From positions 1 to 6,550 of the forward strand of contig CAJXGK010000108.1 in NCBI GenBank assembly GCA_913053815.1: a stretch of 6,550 nucleotides of DNA. The letters run 5' to 3'. Shown here piece by piece: positions 1-6,430 of the stretch. The stretch is from an uncultured Rhodanobacteraceae bacterium (GTDB lineage Bacteria; Pseudomonadota; Gammaproteobacteria; Xanthomonadales; Rhodanobacteraceae). The translations under genes and the position numbers were made by a program. Position 1 is the first letter of the stretch. Each line of letters starts with the position of its first letter. The notes under the pieces are model-generated. The model saw nothing but the letters and a program-made list of their open reading frames with translations, was not told where the DNA came from and did not search any database.

Positions 1-350
1 GCCTCACCACATCCTACGGCGAGCTGACCCGGACCGGTCGGTCGATGCGGTTCGTGCCTCACTGCATCCTACGGCGAGCTGACCCGGATTGGTCGGTCGA
101 TGCGGTTCGTGCCTCACCACATCCTACGGCGAGCTGACCCGGACCGGTCGGTCGATGCGGTTCGTGCCTCACTGCATCCTACGGCGAGCTGACCCGGATT
201 GGTCGGTCGATGCGGTTCGTGCCTCACCACATCCTACGGCGAGCTGACCCGGACCGGTCGGTCGATGCGGTTCGTACCTCACCGCATCCTACGGCGAGCT
301 GACCCGGACCGGTCAGTCGATGCGGTTCGTATCACCGCATCCTATAGGCG
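1..350. repeat. Tandem array of 55-bp units with higher-order A-B-A-B-A-C order
   Basis: Six full 55-bp units start at 1, 56, 111, 166, 221 and 276, followed by a decayed seventh copy from 331 that fades by about 350. Units 1, 3 and 5 are identical (type A: CACCAC near the start, GGACCGG in the middle). Units 2 and 4 are identical to each other (type B: CACTGC and GGATTGG). Unit 6 is a third variant (ACCTCACCGC, GGTCAGTC). The array therefore also has a 110-bp dimer period, which suggests growth by duplication of an A-B pair. The 55-bp period is not a multiple of three, and each unit carries TGA on the plus strand and TAG on the minus strand, so every frame is closed about every 165 bp and the array cannot encode a repeat protein. 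The left end is cut by the window edge, so the true copy number is unknown. It lies directly downstream of the minus-strand fadE gene. Confidence 0.95.
264..341. repeat. Hairpins at the junctions of the 55-bp units
   Basis: The end of each unit carries GATGCGGT and the start of the next carries its complement ACCGCATC or a near match. The stem is perfect at 264-271 with 281-288 (9-nt loop) and at 319-326 with 334-341 (7-nt loop). At the other junctions one position differs: type A arms read ACCACATC, which gives one mismatch, and type B arms read ACTGCATC, which gives a G-U wobble in plus-strand RNA. The layout resembles REP/BIME-type palindromic arrays found 3' of operons. A role in stopping transcription or protecting the 3' end of the fadE mRNA is inference. 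Confidence 0.7.
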
Positions 351-378
351 CAAATCGAAGAATGGACCCGGTCCGCAT

Positions 379-2850
379 TCAGGCCACTGAGCGCAGGGAA
401 GGGTCTGTCGATGACCGGGGCCTGGCCGCCTGCAGGGCTTCCGTATCAAAATCGTCCACGTTGATAAATTCCGCGGTCAGCTCGCGCAGGCGCTTCAACT
501 GGGCATGTTCCTCAGCACTGATGGCCCCCAGCTGTTCAGCCTCTGCCAACTGTTGCAGATACTGGTGAGCACGGATCTGGCCGGACTTCAGTGCCTTGAG
601 GAACTTGCGATCGACCGGCTCCGCCGCGACCACTTCCGGCAACAGGGCATGCATGCGGCCCACTGGGTTATTTTCAGTGGGGTCAAGAAAGGCGCCCTGG
701 ACCAGACGCTCGCGTCCCATGCAGGGCGCGGTAATCAGTGCGGCCACCCGCCGCCCCAGACGATCGGAAGGCGGCACCTCCCGCCGTCCCAGCGGGAACA
801 CCAGCCCCCGCAACAGCCAGGCCACCGGACGCACCGGGAAGTTGCGAAACACCCCATCCAGAGCCCCTTGTATCCGCCAGATACTTTCATGGAAAGCCCA
901 GGCCAGCAGTACGCGCTCATCCTCGGGACGCTGTTCATCCTCGTAACGCTTGAGCATGGCACTAGCGATGTACAGGTAACTCAATACGTCACCGAGACGT
1001 GCTGACAGTTTTTCCTTGAACTTCAAGCGGCCGCCCAGCACCCCCATGGCCACGTCGGCAGTTAGGGCGAGTGCTGCGGAATACCGATTGAGCTTGCGAT
1101 AGAACCGCCGGGTATAAGCGTCCCCGGGGACCCGACCAAACCGTCCTCGCGCCAACCCGAGCAGCAGACTGCGTACCGCATTGGAAACCCCAAAGCCAAA
1201 GTGGGCGAACAGGGCCTGATCGAAAACCCGCAGGCCTTCCAGATGATCGGCTTGATCGATGGCATGCATCTCTTTGAGCACATAGGGATGGCAGCGAATG
1301 GCCCCCTGCCCGAAGATCATCAGGCTACGGGTCATGATATTGGCACCTTCCACGGTGATGCTAATCGGCGCCCCCTGCCAACTGCGTCCCAGATAGTTAC
1401 CCGGGCCGAGGATAATGCCCTTGCCACCATGTACATCCATGGCATCACGCACCACTTCGCGGCCTAGCTCGGTGGTGTGATATTTAGCAATCGACGAGGT
1501 GACCGCAGGCTTTTCGCCGCGATCAACCGCCGCGGCCATGGATTGCGATAGAGCTGAAATGACATAGGTATAGCCACCAATCCGGGCTAGGGCTTCCTCT
1601 ACGCCCTCGAAACGGCCAATGGCCAGACCGAACTGCTTGCGAATGCGGGCATAAGCCCCCGTCGCCGCTGCAGCCATCTTCACGAAACCCGTTGTACTGG
1701 ACGGCAGTGAAATGCCTCGGCCAACCGAAAGCACCTCCACCAGCATACGCCAGCCATGCCCGGCCATGGCCGTACCGCCGATCAGGAATGATAGCGGCAC
1801 AAATACCTCGTGACCACGCACCGGGCCATTCTGGAACGGCACGTTCAACGGTAAATGACGGCGGCCGATATCCAGTCCCGGAGTGTCGTGGGGTAGCAGG
1901 GCCAGTGAGATGCCGATGTCTTCACGATCCCCCAACAGGGCATCGGGATCGTACATCCGGAAGGCCAGACCGACGACGGTGGCTACCGGAGACAAGGTGA
2001 TATAGCGTTTGTCGAAGGTCAGACGCATGCCCAACACCGTCTCACCTTGCCATTCGCCCTTGCAGACAATACCGAAATCGGGAATCGAGGTGGCATCTGA
2101 GCCGGCATACGGGCCGGTCAGGGCAAAACAGGGCACATCTCTACCATCAGCAAGACGGGGCAGATAGTGATTCTTCTGTTTCTCAGTACCGTACTGCAGC
2201 AACAACTCGGCGGGGCCGAGAGAATTGGGTACTGCCACCGTCGAGGCCGTCACGGCCGAGATACTGGAGATCTTCTGCAACACGGCAGAATGTGCCAGTG
2301 CGGAAAACTCTAGACCCCCGTATTGCTGGGGGATAATCATACCGAAAAAGTGGTTCTTTTTGATAAATTTCCAAACCTGTGGCGGCAGATCGGCCAGTTC
2401 ATGGGTAATCTGCCACTCGTCCAACATCCCGCACAGCTCTTCGACCGGTCCATCCAGAAAAGCCTGCTCAGCCGCAGACAATACCGGCTTGGGCTGACTC
2501 AGCAGCACCTTCCAGTCGGGTTTGCCGGAAAACAGCTCACCCTCGAAACCAATCGTACCGGCCTCCAGGGCGGTCCGCTCGGTATCGGACAAGCTGGGCA
2601 AGGCCTTGCGAAAAGCCCCGAATAACGGCTTACTAAACAGCGAACGACGCAACGGCCGGATTACAAACGGCAGCACCAGCAGGGCGAAGACCAGCAGGAC
2701 AATCCCCATCGCCAGTGGGGCCCCTGCAAGCAGGCCCACCACGGCCATGGCCACGGCGGTCAGCAGTGCCCAAACGATTACGCCAAGCCGGATATAGGCG
2801 CACCCCAGCGTTACCACCAGAGCAGCAAGAAGCATCAGCAAAATACTCAT
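379..2850 (-). CDS. fadE: Membrane-anchored long acyl-CoA dehydrogenase, FadE type
   Basis: FAD enzyme that makes trans-2-enoyl-CoA from acyl-CoA, the first step of beta-oxidation, probably at the inner membrane. The 823-residue protein is close in length to E. coli FadE (814) and aligns with it from memory along its whole length. Residues 1-66 form two or three hydrophobic segments, followed by a basic stretch (RPLRRS). The dehydrogenase core runs from about 125 to 525, with ITHELADLPP at 148-157, GMIIPQQYGGLEFSA at 170-184, the ALTGPYAGSD loop at 243-252, FQNGP at 339-343 and SVGRGISLP at 375-383. Glu501 in TVEGAN matches the catalytic base of E. coli FadE. Residues 530-810 are the FadE-specific extension (DUF1974), ending with the conserved INVDDFD at 796-802. 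The start is the ATG at 2850, which overlaps the hydrolase stop as ATGA and has a GAGGTGA ribosome site. The AGSD loop has Gly-Pro-Tyr where E. coli has Ser-Pro-Glu. The gene appears intact. Confidence 0.95.
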   Translation of the reverse strand: MSILLMLLAALVVTLGCAYIRLGVIVWALLTAVAMAVVGLLAGAPLAMGIVLLVFALLVLPFVIRPLRRSLFSKPLFGAFRKALPSLSDTERTALEAGTIGFEGELFSGKPDWKVLLSQPKPVLSAAEQAFLDGPVEELCGMLDEWQITHELADLPPQVWKFIKKNHFFGMIIPQQYGGLEFSALAHSAVLQKISSISAVTASTVAVPNSLGPAELLLQYGTEKQKNHYLPRLADGRDVPCFALTGPYAGSDATSIPDFGIVCKGEWQGETVLGMRLTFDKRYITLSPVATVVGLAFRMYDPDALLGDREDIGISLALLPHDTPGLDIGRRHLPLNVPFQNGPVRGHEVFVPLSFLIGGTAMAGHGWRMLVEVLSVGRGISLPSSTTGFVKMAAAATGAYARIRKQFGLAIGRFEGVEEALARIGGYTYVISALSQSMAAAVDRGEKPAVTSSIAKYHTTELGREVVRDAMDVHGGKGIILGPGNYLGRSWQGAPISITVEGANIMTRSLMIFGQGAIRCHPYVLKEMHAIDQADHLEGLRVFDQALFAHFGFGVSNAVRSLLLGLARGRFGRVPGDAYTRRFYRKLNRYSAALALTADVAMGVLGGRLKFKEKLSARLGDVLSYLYIASAMLKRYEDEQRPEDERVLLAWAFHESIWRIQGALDGVFRNFPVRPVAWLLRGLVFPLGRREVPPSDRLGRRVAALITAPCMGRERLVQGAFLDPTENNPVGRMHALLPEVVAAEPVDRKFLKALKSGQIRAHQYLQQLAEAEQLGAISAEEHAQLKRLRELTAEFINVDDFDTEALQAARPRSSTDPSLRSVA

Positions 2851-3746
2851 GTTGTGTTCACCTCGTTAGTGCGCACCGCTTGGGGCAGGGCGCGTACAAA
2901 ATTCTCAATCTCAGTAGTGAATGCATCGTTGGCATCCCCCGCGACCATATGGGTAGCTTTAGGTATTCGCACGTGCTGGGCCTGCGGCAGCAATTGCAAA
3001 AACTCGTCGACGGTTCGATCCGAAACCACATCACTCCGGCCCCCCGAAATTAGCAAAGTCGGCAGGCGGATGTTGCGGGTAGCCTCCAGTAGCATAGGTT
3101 GGTAACGCTCGCCCTCCCCAGCCACCGCATCCAGCAATTCCGGATCCCAGTGCCAGTGCAAGCGGCCATCGTCGGAGGATCGTAGCAAGGCCCGCAAACG
3201 CTCTTCATTCTTGTGCTCACGACGGTGTGGAAGATACTTTCCGATAGCCGTTGTGACCTCATCAATATCCACAAAACCTTCCGGATAAGCGCGCATGAAA
3301 GCCAGAATTCGTTCAACCCCACTGGCTTCCCAGCGGGGGGTGATATCCACCAGCACCAAGGCCGACAGCGGTGGCGAGGGGGAAGTTCCCGCTAGAGCGA
3401 TACCCAGTAATCCCCCCATTGAGGCCCCAATCAATACCGGTGGTTCGGACTCAGCGTAAGCCAGCGCTTGTAAATCGTTGATGAACTGTTGCAGGTGATA
3501 GTTTCCGGCCGGCATACGATCACTTTCACCATGCCCGCGTGCATCGAAACTCAGGCACTGCCAGCCGTTTGCCGCCAAGGCCCGACAGGCGCCGCTCCAG
3601 GCGTGACGGGTCTGCCCAAAACCATGCGCAAACAACAGACACGGTGCCGCCGGATCGCCCCAGCGTTCCGTAGCCAGCTCAACGCCATCCGTCATCCGGA
3701 CTCGGACCACTCGGGGAGAACTAGTTGGAGAATTCAACTTGACCAT
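2847..3746 (-). CDS. Alpha/beta-fold hydrolase, first gene of the fadE operon
   Basis: A 299-residue cytoplasmic hydrolase with no signal peptide. It has the alpha/beta-hydrolase order: oxyanion-loop HGFG at 41-44, the strand and turn SFDARGHGESD at 66-76, the nucleophile elbow GASMGG at 107-112 (Ser109), the acid in SGGRSDVV at 234-241 (Asp239) and the base in ATHMV at 264-268 (His266). The triad is thus complete, and a cap region lies between about 135 and 225. These features fit an esterase, lipase-like, thioesterase or haloperoxidase-like enzyme; substrate cannot be read from the sequence. Its 3' end overlaps fadE by four bases, so it is very likely co-transcribed with it, which makes an acyl ester or acyl thioester substrate plausible. 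The ATG at 3746 is the first in frame. Its Shine-Dalgarno is weak (TTGAAAG), and the start codon sits inside a palindrome that a repressor could cover. Met18 is a possible but less likely start. Confidence 0.9.
   Translation of the reverse strand: MVKLNSPTSSPRVVRVRMTDGVELATERWGDPAAPCLLFAHGFGQTRHAWSGACRALAANGWQCLSFDARGHGESDRMPAGNYHLQQFINDLQALAYAESEPPVLIGASMGGLLGIALAGTSPSPPLSALVLVDITPRWEASGVERILAFMRAYPEGFVDIDEVTTAIGKYLPHRREHKNEERLRALLRSSDDGRLHWHWDPELLDAVAGEGERYQPMLLEATRNIRLPTLLISGGRSDVVSDRTVDEFLQLLPQAQHVRIPKATHMVAGDANDAFTTEIENFVRALPQAVRTNEVNTT
2859..2865 (-). promoter_or_regulatory. Strong ribosome binding site of fadE
   Basis: The minus strand reads GAGGTGA here, 8 nt before the fadE ATG and inside the last codons of the upstream hydrolase gene. 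With the ATGA stop-start overlap at 2847-2850, this fixes the fadE start and points to translational coupling. Confidence 0.85.
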
Positions 3747-3759
3747 ACTTTCAAGTATG
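3744..3759. promoter_or_regulatory. Perfect 16-bp palindrome, probable TetR operator 1
   Basis: The sequence CATACTTTCAAGTATG has 7-bp arms around a TC centre. It covers the hydrolase start codon (3744-3746) and its ribosome-site region. A further inverted pair, AATTCAAC at 3731-3738 and GTTGAATT at 3759-3766, flanks it with a centre shifted by 3 bp. The size and symmetry fit a TetR dimer site, and a TetR gene starts 93 bp away. Binding is inferred. Confidence 0.6.
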
Positions 3760-3778
3760 TTGAATTACTCCATGCAAA

Positions 3779-3807
3779 TCAATACTCGTCAGTACGGGTA
3801 AGGTCAA
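3779..3807 (-). promoter_or_regulatory. Candidate promoter of the hydrolase-fadE operon
   Basis: On the minus strand TTGACC (3807-3802) is followed, after a 17-nt spacer, by TATTGA (3784-3779). The -35 matches five of six sigma-70 bases; the -10 is weak. Transcription would begin near 3772, giving a leader of about 25 nt before the ATG at 3746. The overlap with operator 2 and the position of operator 1 just downstream support the assignment. Confidence 0.45.
3781..3796. promoter_or_regulatory. Imperfect palindrome related to operator 1, probable operator 2
   Basis: The sequence AATACTCGTCAGTACG shares ATACT and AGTA, at the same spacing, with the perfect palindrome at 3744-3759; 10 of 16 positions agree. 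The two centres are 37 bp apart. It overlaps the proposed -10 element and spacer of the hydrolase-fadE promoter, where a bound repressor would block RNA polymerase. Confidence 0.5.
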
Positions 3808-3851
3808 CCGTTCATTTTGGTCTGGCGCCTTGACCCCGCTACCATGCGCAG

Positions 3852-4433
3852 ATGGGAAAAATTACCAAGCCCGAGCGCAACCGTCGTCTCAGTGCCGCTG
3901 ATTGGGAATGCGCAGCACTCCATGCGCTTGCTGAGCACGGTCTGAGTGGCCTAGCAATCGAAAGCCTAGCCCGGCAGCTTGGCGTCACCAAGGGCAGCTT
4001 TTACTGGCACTTCAGCAGTCGCGATGCGCTGCTCGACGCCACCCTGGAGCGCTGGGAACACGATGTAGAACGTATCTTGCTGGCCGAGGTGACTCCACAA
4101 GTAGAACCCCGGGCCCGGCTGCGTGAGCTGTTTCGACGCATCGCTCGTGAAGTACAGCCCCATCAGGTTTACGCCTCTCTGCTCCGCGCGCTCGACCACC
4201 CGCGTGTCCAGCCGATGATGGCGCGGGTATCACAGCGGCGCATGGACTTTTTGGTCCTGGCCTACCGCCAGGTCGGTCTGAACCGGGAGGCAGCCACCCA
4301 TCGAGCCCGCCTGACCTATGCCACCTATGTCGGTTTTTTGCAGATGAACATGTACCTCGGCGTGCCCCATCTCTCCCATGAAGACTACGACGCCTATGTT
4401 GAGCATGTGATTGATACACTAATTCCCCGATAG
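3852..4433 (+). CDS. TetR/AcrR-family transcriptional regulator
   Basis: A 193-residue one-component regulator. Residues 14-60 form the TetR DNA-binding domain: a first helix (AADWECAALHALAEHG), then the helix-turn-helix in IESLARQLGVTKGSFYWHFSSRDALLDA at about 36-63, with the family hallmark GSFYWHF at 48-54. The rest, 64-193, is a helical ligand-binding and dimer domain whose sequence gives no ligand. The gene is divergent from the hydrolase-fadE operon, and two similar palindromes lie in the gap, so local repression of that operon, relieved by an acyl-CoA, fatty acid or related metabolite, is the simplest reading; this is inference. The ATG at 3852 is the only ATG after an in-frame stop at 3831-3833. 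It lacks a recognisable Shine-Dalgarno, so translation may be weak. It could equally act on pckG downstream. Confidence 0.92.
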   Translation: MGKITKPERNRRLSAADWECAALHALAEHGLSGLAIESLARQLGVTKGSFYWHFSSRDALLDATLERWEHDVERILLAEVTPQVEPRARLRELFRRIAREVQPHQVYASLLRALDHPRVQPMMARVSQRRMDFLVLAYRQVGLNREAATHRARLTYATYVGFLQMNMYLGVPHLSHEDYDAYVEHVIDTLIPR

Positions 4434-4521
4434 CACTTGCCGCTTGCCAGCTCCGGCCGACCCCGTACCAGCCACCGACGGCAGCCATCACGATCGCTGC
4501 GCTGCACTGCGTCTTGTCATC

Positions 4522-4536
4522 ACTGGCACAGCCAGT
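4522..4536 (+). promoter_or_regulatory. Small hairpin in the tetR-pckG gap
   Basis: ACTGGC and GCCAGT form a perfect 6-bp stem around an ACA loop, ending 34 nt before the pckG ATG. There is no T-run after it, so a terminator for tetR is unlikely; it could be an operator or a leader hairpin. The 137-bp gap (4434-4570) also holds two copies of GCTTGCCAG (4442-4450 and 4539-4547). No convincing sigma-70 promoter was found in it. Confidence 0.3.
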
Positions 4537-4570
4537 TAGCTTGCCAGACTTATGTTACGGAATAGGGATC

Positions 4571-6331
4571 ATGACCCGTCAATTAGAAACGCTGAACGAG
4601 TGGGTGCAGGCAACCGCCCGTAAGACTCGGCCGGATCGTATTCACTGGTGCGATGGTTCAAATGCAGAAGCCCAGGCTCTGACCGAATTGATGTTGGCCA
4701 GCGGCGATCTGATCGCTCTCAATCCCTCGACCCATCCAGACTGCTACCTGCACCGCTCGGATCCGGATGACGTGGCGCGGGTCGAACATCTGACCTTTAT
4801 CTGCACCCCGCAACGCGAACAAGTCGGTCCGAACAATCGCTGGATGAGCCCAGATCAGGCCCACACAAAAATGAATGCGCTTTTCGATGGCTGCATGCAA
4901 GGTCGCACCCTGTATGTGGTGCCGTATTGCATGGGCCCCATCGATTCACCCCTATCGCGCTGCGGAGTCGAAATTACCGACAGCCCCTATGTCGTCGCCA
5001 ATATGCGCATCATGACCCGCATGGGGCAGATTGCGCTGCAACGTATCGAGCGTGAAGCACAATTCGTTAAAGGACTGCATTCCATAGGTGAGCTCAACCC
5101 TGAGCGCCGTTTCATCCTACACTTCCCTGAAGAAGGACTGATCCAATCTTACGGCTCGGGCTACGGTGGCAATGCCCTGCTGGGTAAGAAGTGCCATGCC
5201 CTGCGCATCGCAGCCTGGCAAGGTCGCCAGCAAGGCTGGCTGGCCGAACACATGCTCATCGTCGGCATCGAGAACCCACAAGGTGCAACCCACTATATCG
5301 CCGCCGCCTTTCCCTCAGCCTGCGGCAAGACCAATCTTTCCATGCTTATTCCTCCACCCAGCTATTGCCGTGCCGGGTGGAAGGTATGGACTGTTGGGGA
5401 TGACATCTGCTGGATGCAAGCTGGCGCCGATGGACGGCTATGGGCCATCAATCCCGAAGCCGGCTTCTTTGGTGTCGCTCCGGGGACCAGCCGCAAGACC
5501 AATCTCAATGCTCTGGCCACACTCAGCCATGACACCATCTTTACTAATGTAGGCCTCACCAGCGACGGACAGCCGTGGTGGGAGGGACTGGATAAAGGTA
5601 AGCCGGCCATTGACTGGCAAGGCCGCACTTTCGATCCCGCCAACGGCCCGGCCGCACACCCTAATTCACGCTTCACAGTTCGGGCCAACCAGTGTCCAAG
5701 CTGGTCAGCACATAGCGAAGACCCACAGGGCATCCCCATCAGCGCAATCGTCTTCGGGGGCCGTCGTGCCAATCTGATGCCTTTGGTATTCGAGACCCGT
5801 GACTGGACCCACGGGGTGCTGACGGGAGCCTCGATGCGCTCGGAAACCACGGCTGCCGCGACCGGCCAGGTGGGGGTGCTGCGTCGTGACCCCATGGCGA
5901 TGAAGCCGTTTTGTAGCTATAACTTTGGTGACTATTTCGCCCATTGGCTGTCTTTCGACCACCCTGGTGCCAAGCTGCCGAAGATCTTCCACGTCAACTG
6001 GTTTCGCAAGAATGATCAAGGTGCCTTTATGTGGCCAGGCTTCGGTGACAATCTGCGGATACTCGAATGGATTCTGGGCCGTTGCGAGGGGATAGCCGAA
6101 GCACAGGAAACGGCCATCGGCTACCTGCCCCGCATGCAGGATCTGAATCTCGACGGCCTGTCCATCGACCGTACCGATCTGCAGGCGCTGTTACGTATCA
6201 ACCCGGCTGAGTGGACAGAGGAATTGCAGGACGTTGGTACATACCTGGCCGGCTATGGTGAACACCTGCCCCAGGCTCTCGAACTAGCCCGACAGCAGAT
6301 GGCCGCAGCACTTGCCGCAGAGCATCCGTAA
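4571..6331 (+). CDS. pckG: Phosphoenolpyruvate carboxykinase, GTP-dependent
   Basis: Cytosolic enzyme that converts oxaloacetate and GTP to phosphoenolpyruvate, CO2 and GDP (EC 4.1.1.32), the entry step of gluconeogenesis. At 586 residues from the ATG at 4571 it is near the usual length of GTP-type enzymes. Matches to human PCK by motif: Arg70 in DVARVE (human Arg87); Tyr198 in SGYGGN and Lys206-Lys207 in LLGKKC (Tyr235, Lys243-244); His227 (His264, metal); the P-loop FPSACGKTN at 247-255 with the reactive Cys251 (Cys288); Asp277-Asp278 in VGDDI (Asp310-311, metal); GFFGVAPGTS at 298-307; FGGRR at 395-399; the mobile lid from about 425 (SETTAAA); and the guanine site Phe478, Phe486, Phe491, Asn494. 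All catalytic residues are present. A TTG at 4514 would add 19 residues, but the ATG has GGA and AGGG upstream and gives the normal N-terminus. The loop between P-loop and VGDDI is four residues longer than in human PCK. Confidence 0.97.
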   Translation: MTRQLETLNEWVQATARKTRPDRIHWCDGSNAEAQALTELMLASGDLIALNPSTHPDCYLHRSDPDDVARVEHLTFICTPQREQVGPNNRWMSPDQAHTKMNALFDGCMQGRTLYVVPYCMGPIDSPLSRCGVEITDSPYVVANMRIMTRMGQIALQRIEREAQFVKGLHSIGELNPERRFILHFPEEGLIQSYGSGYGGNALLGKKCHALRIAAWQGRQQGWLAEHMLIVGIENPQGATHYIAAAFPSACGKTNLSMLIPPPSYCRAGWKVWTVGDDICWMQAGADGRLWAINPEAGFFGVAPGTSRKTNLNALATLSHDTIFTNVGLTSDGQPWWEGLDKGKPAIDWQGRTFDPANGPAAHPNSRFTVRANQCPSWSAHSEDPQGIPISAIVFGGRRANLMPLVFETRDWTHGVLTGASMRSETTAAATGQVGVLRRDPMAMKPFCSYNFGDYFAHWLSFDHPGAKLPKIFHVNWFRKNDQGAFMWPGFGDNLRILEWILGRCEGIAEAQETAIGYLPRMQDLNLDGLSIDRTDLQALLRINPAEWTEELQDVGTYLAGYGEHLPQALELARQQMAAALAAEHP

Positions 6332-6382
6332 GCGGGTGACACCACAGAGCCGTGTCAGCAGATAAGAACTCCGCCATCCCGG

Positions 6383-6400
6383 GCAGAGCGCACTGCTTTT
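6383..6400 (+). terminator. Weak rho-independent terminator candidate after pckG
   Basis: GCAG and CTGC form a short 4-bp stem with a 6-nt loop, directly followed by TTTT. A second weak inverted repeat, TGACAC (6337-6342) with GTGTCA (6352-6357), lies just after the stop codon but has no T-run. Either could mark the 3' end of the pckG transcript; neither is strong. Confidence 0.25.
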
Positions 6401-6403
6401 CCT

Positions 6404-6430
6404 GTCATCCCGGGCGTAGACCCGGGATCC
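6404..6430. repeat. Palindromic CCCGGG-type intergenic repeat
   Basis: ATCCCGGG (6407-6414) and CCCGGGAT (6421-6428) form a perfect 8-bp stem around the loop CGTAGA, within GTCATCCCGGG...CCCGGGATCC. Repeats of this general form are dispersed between genes in many proteobacteria. Fragments of the same element seem to flank it: GCCATCCCGGGC at 6373-6384, and GGGCGTGGACCCCGG at 6473-6487, which matches 13 of 15 bases of 6412-6426. The remainder of the last 219 bp (6332-6550) shows no supportable gene. Confidence 0.6.

Noticed and set aside
1..350. Possible CRISPR array
   Set aside because: The whole 55-bp unit is repeated without unique spacers, so this is a plain tandem repeat.
360..380. Hairpin GAATG...CATTC at the fadE stop as a terminator
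   Set aside because: The stem is only 5 bp, overlaps the stop codon and is not followed by a proper T-run on the minus strand.
199..390. Small plus-strand reading frame over the repeats
   Set aside because: The 55-bp period shifts frame at each unit, so the frame is chance, and its end overlaps the fadE stop region.
505..1005. A 166-codon open frame antisense to fadE
   Set aside because: It overlaps the conserved FadE C-terminal region on the other strand and resembles no known protein.
3739..3767. TTGACC with GAATTA as a tetR promoter
   Set aside because: The -10 match to TATAAT is poor, so this was not called; the tetR promoter remains unassigned.
4012..4491. A 159-codon open frame antisense to tetR
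   Set aside because: It lies opposite a clear TetR gene, has no family motifs and has low-complexity Gly/Arg-rich content typical of a shadow frame in GC-rich DNA.
4514..4570. TTG-initiated N-terminal extension of PckG
   Set aside because: The extra 19 residues do not look like PckG sequence, and the ATG at 4571 has a nearby ribosome site and the normal family N-terminus.
5362..5895. A 177-codon open frame antisense to pckG
   Set aside because: It lies opposite the most conserved part of PckG and shows no recognisable domain.
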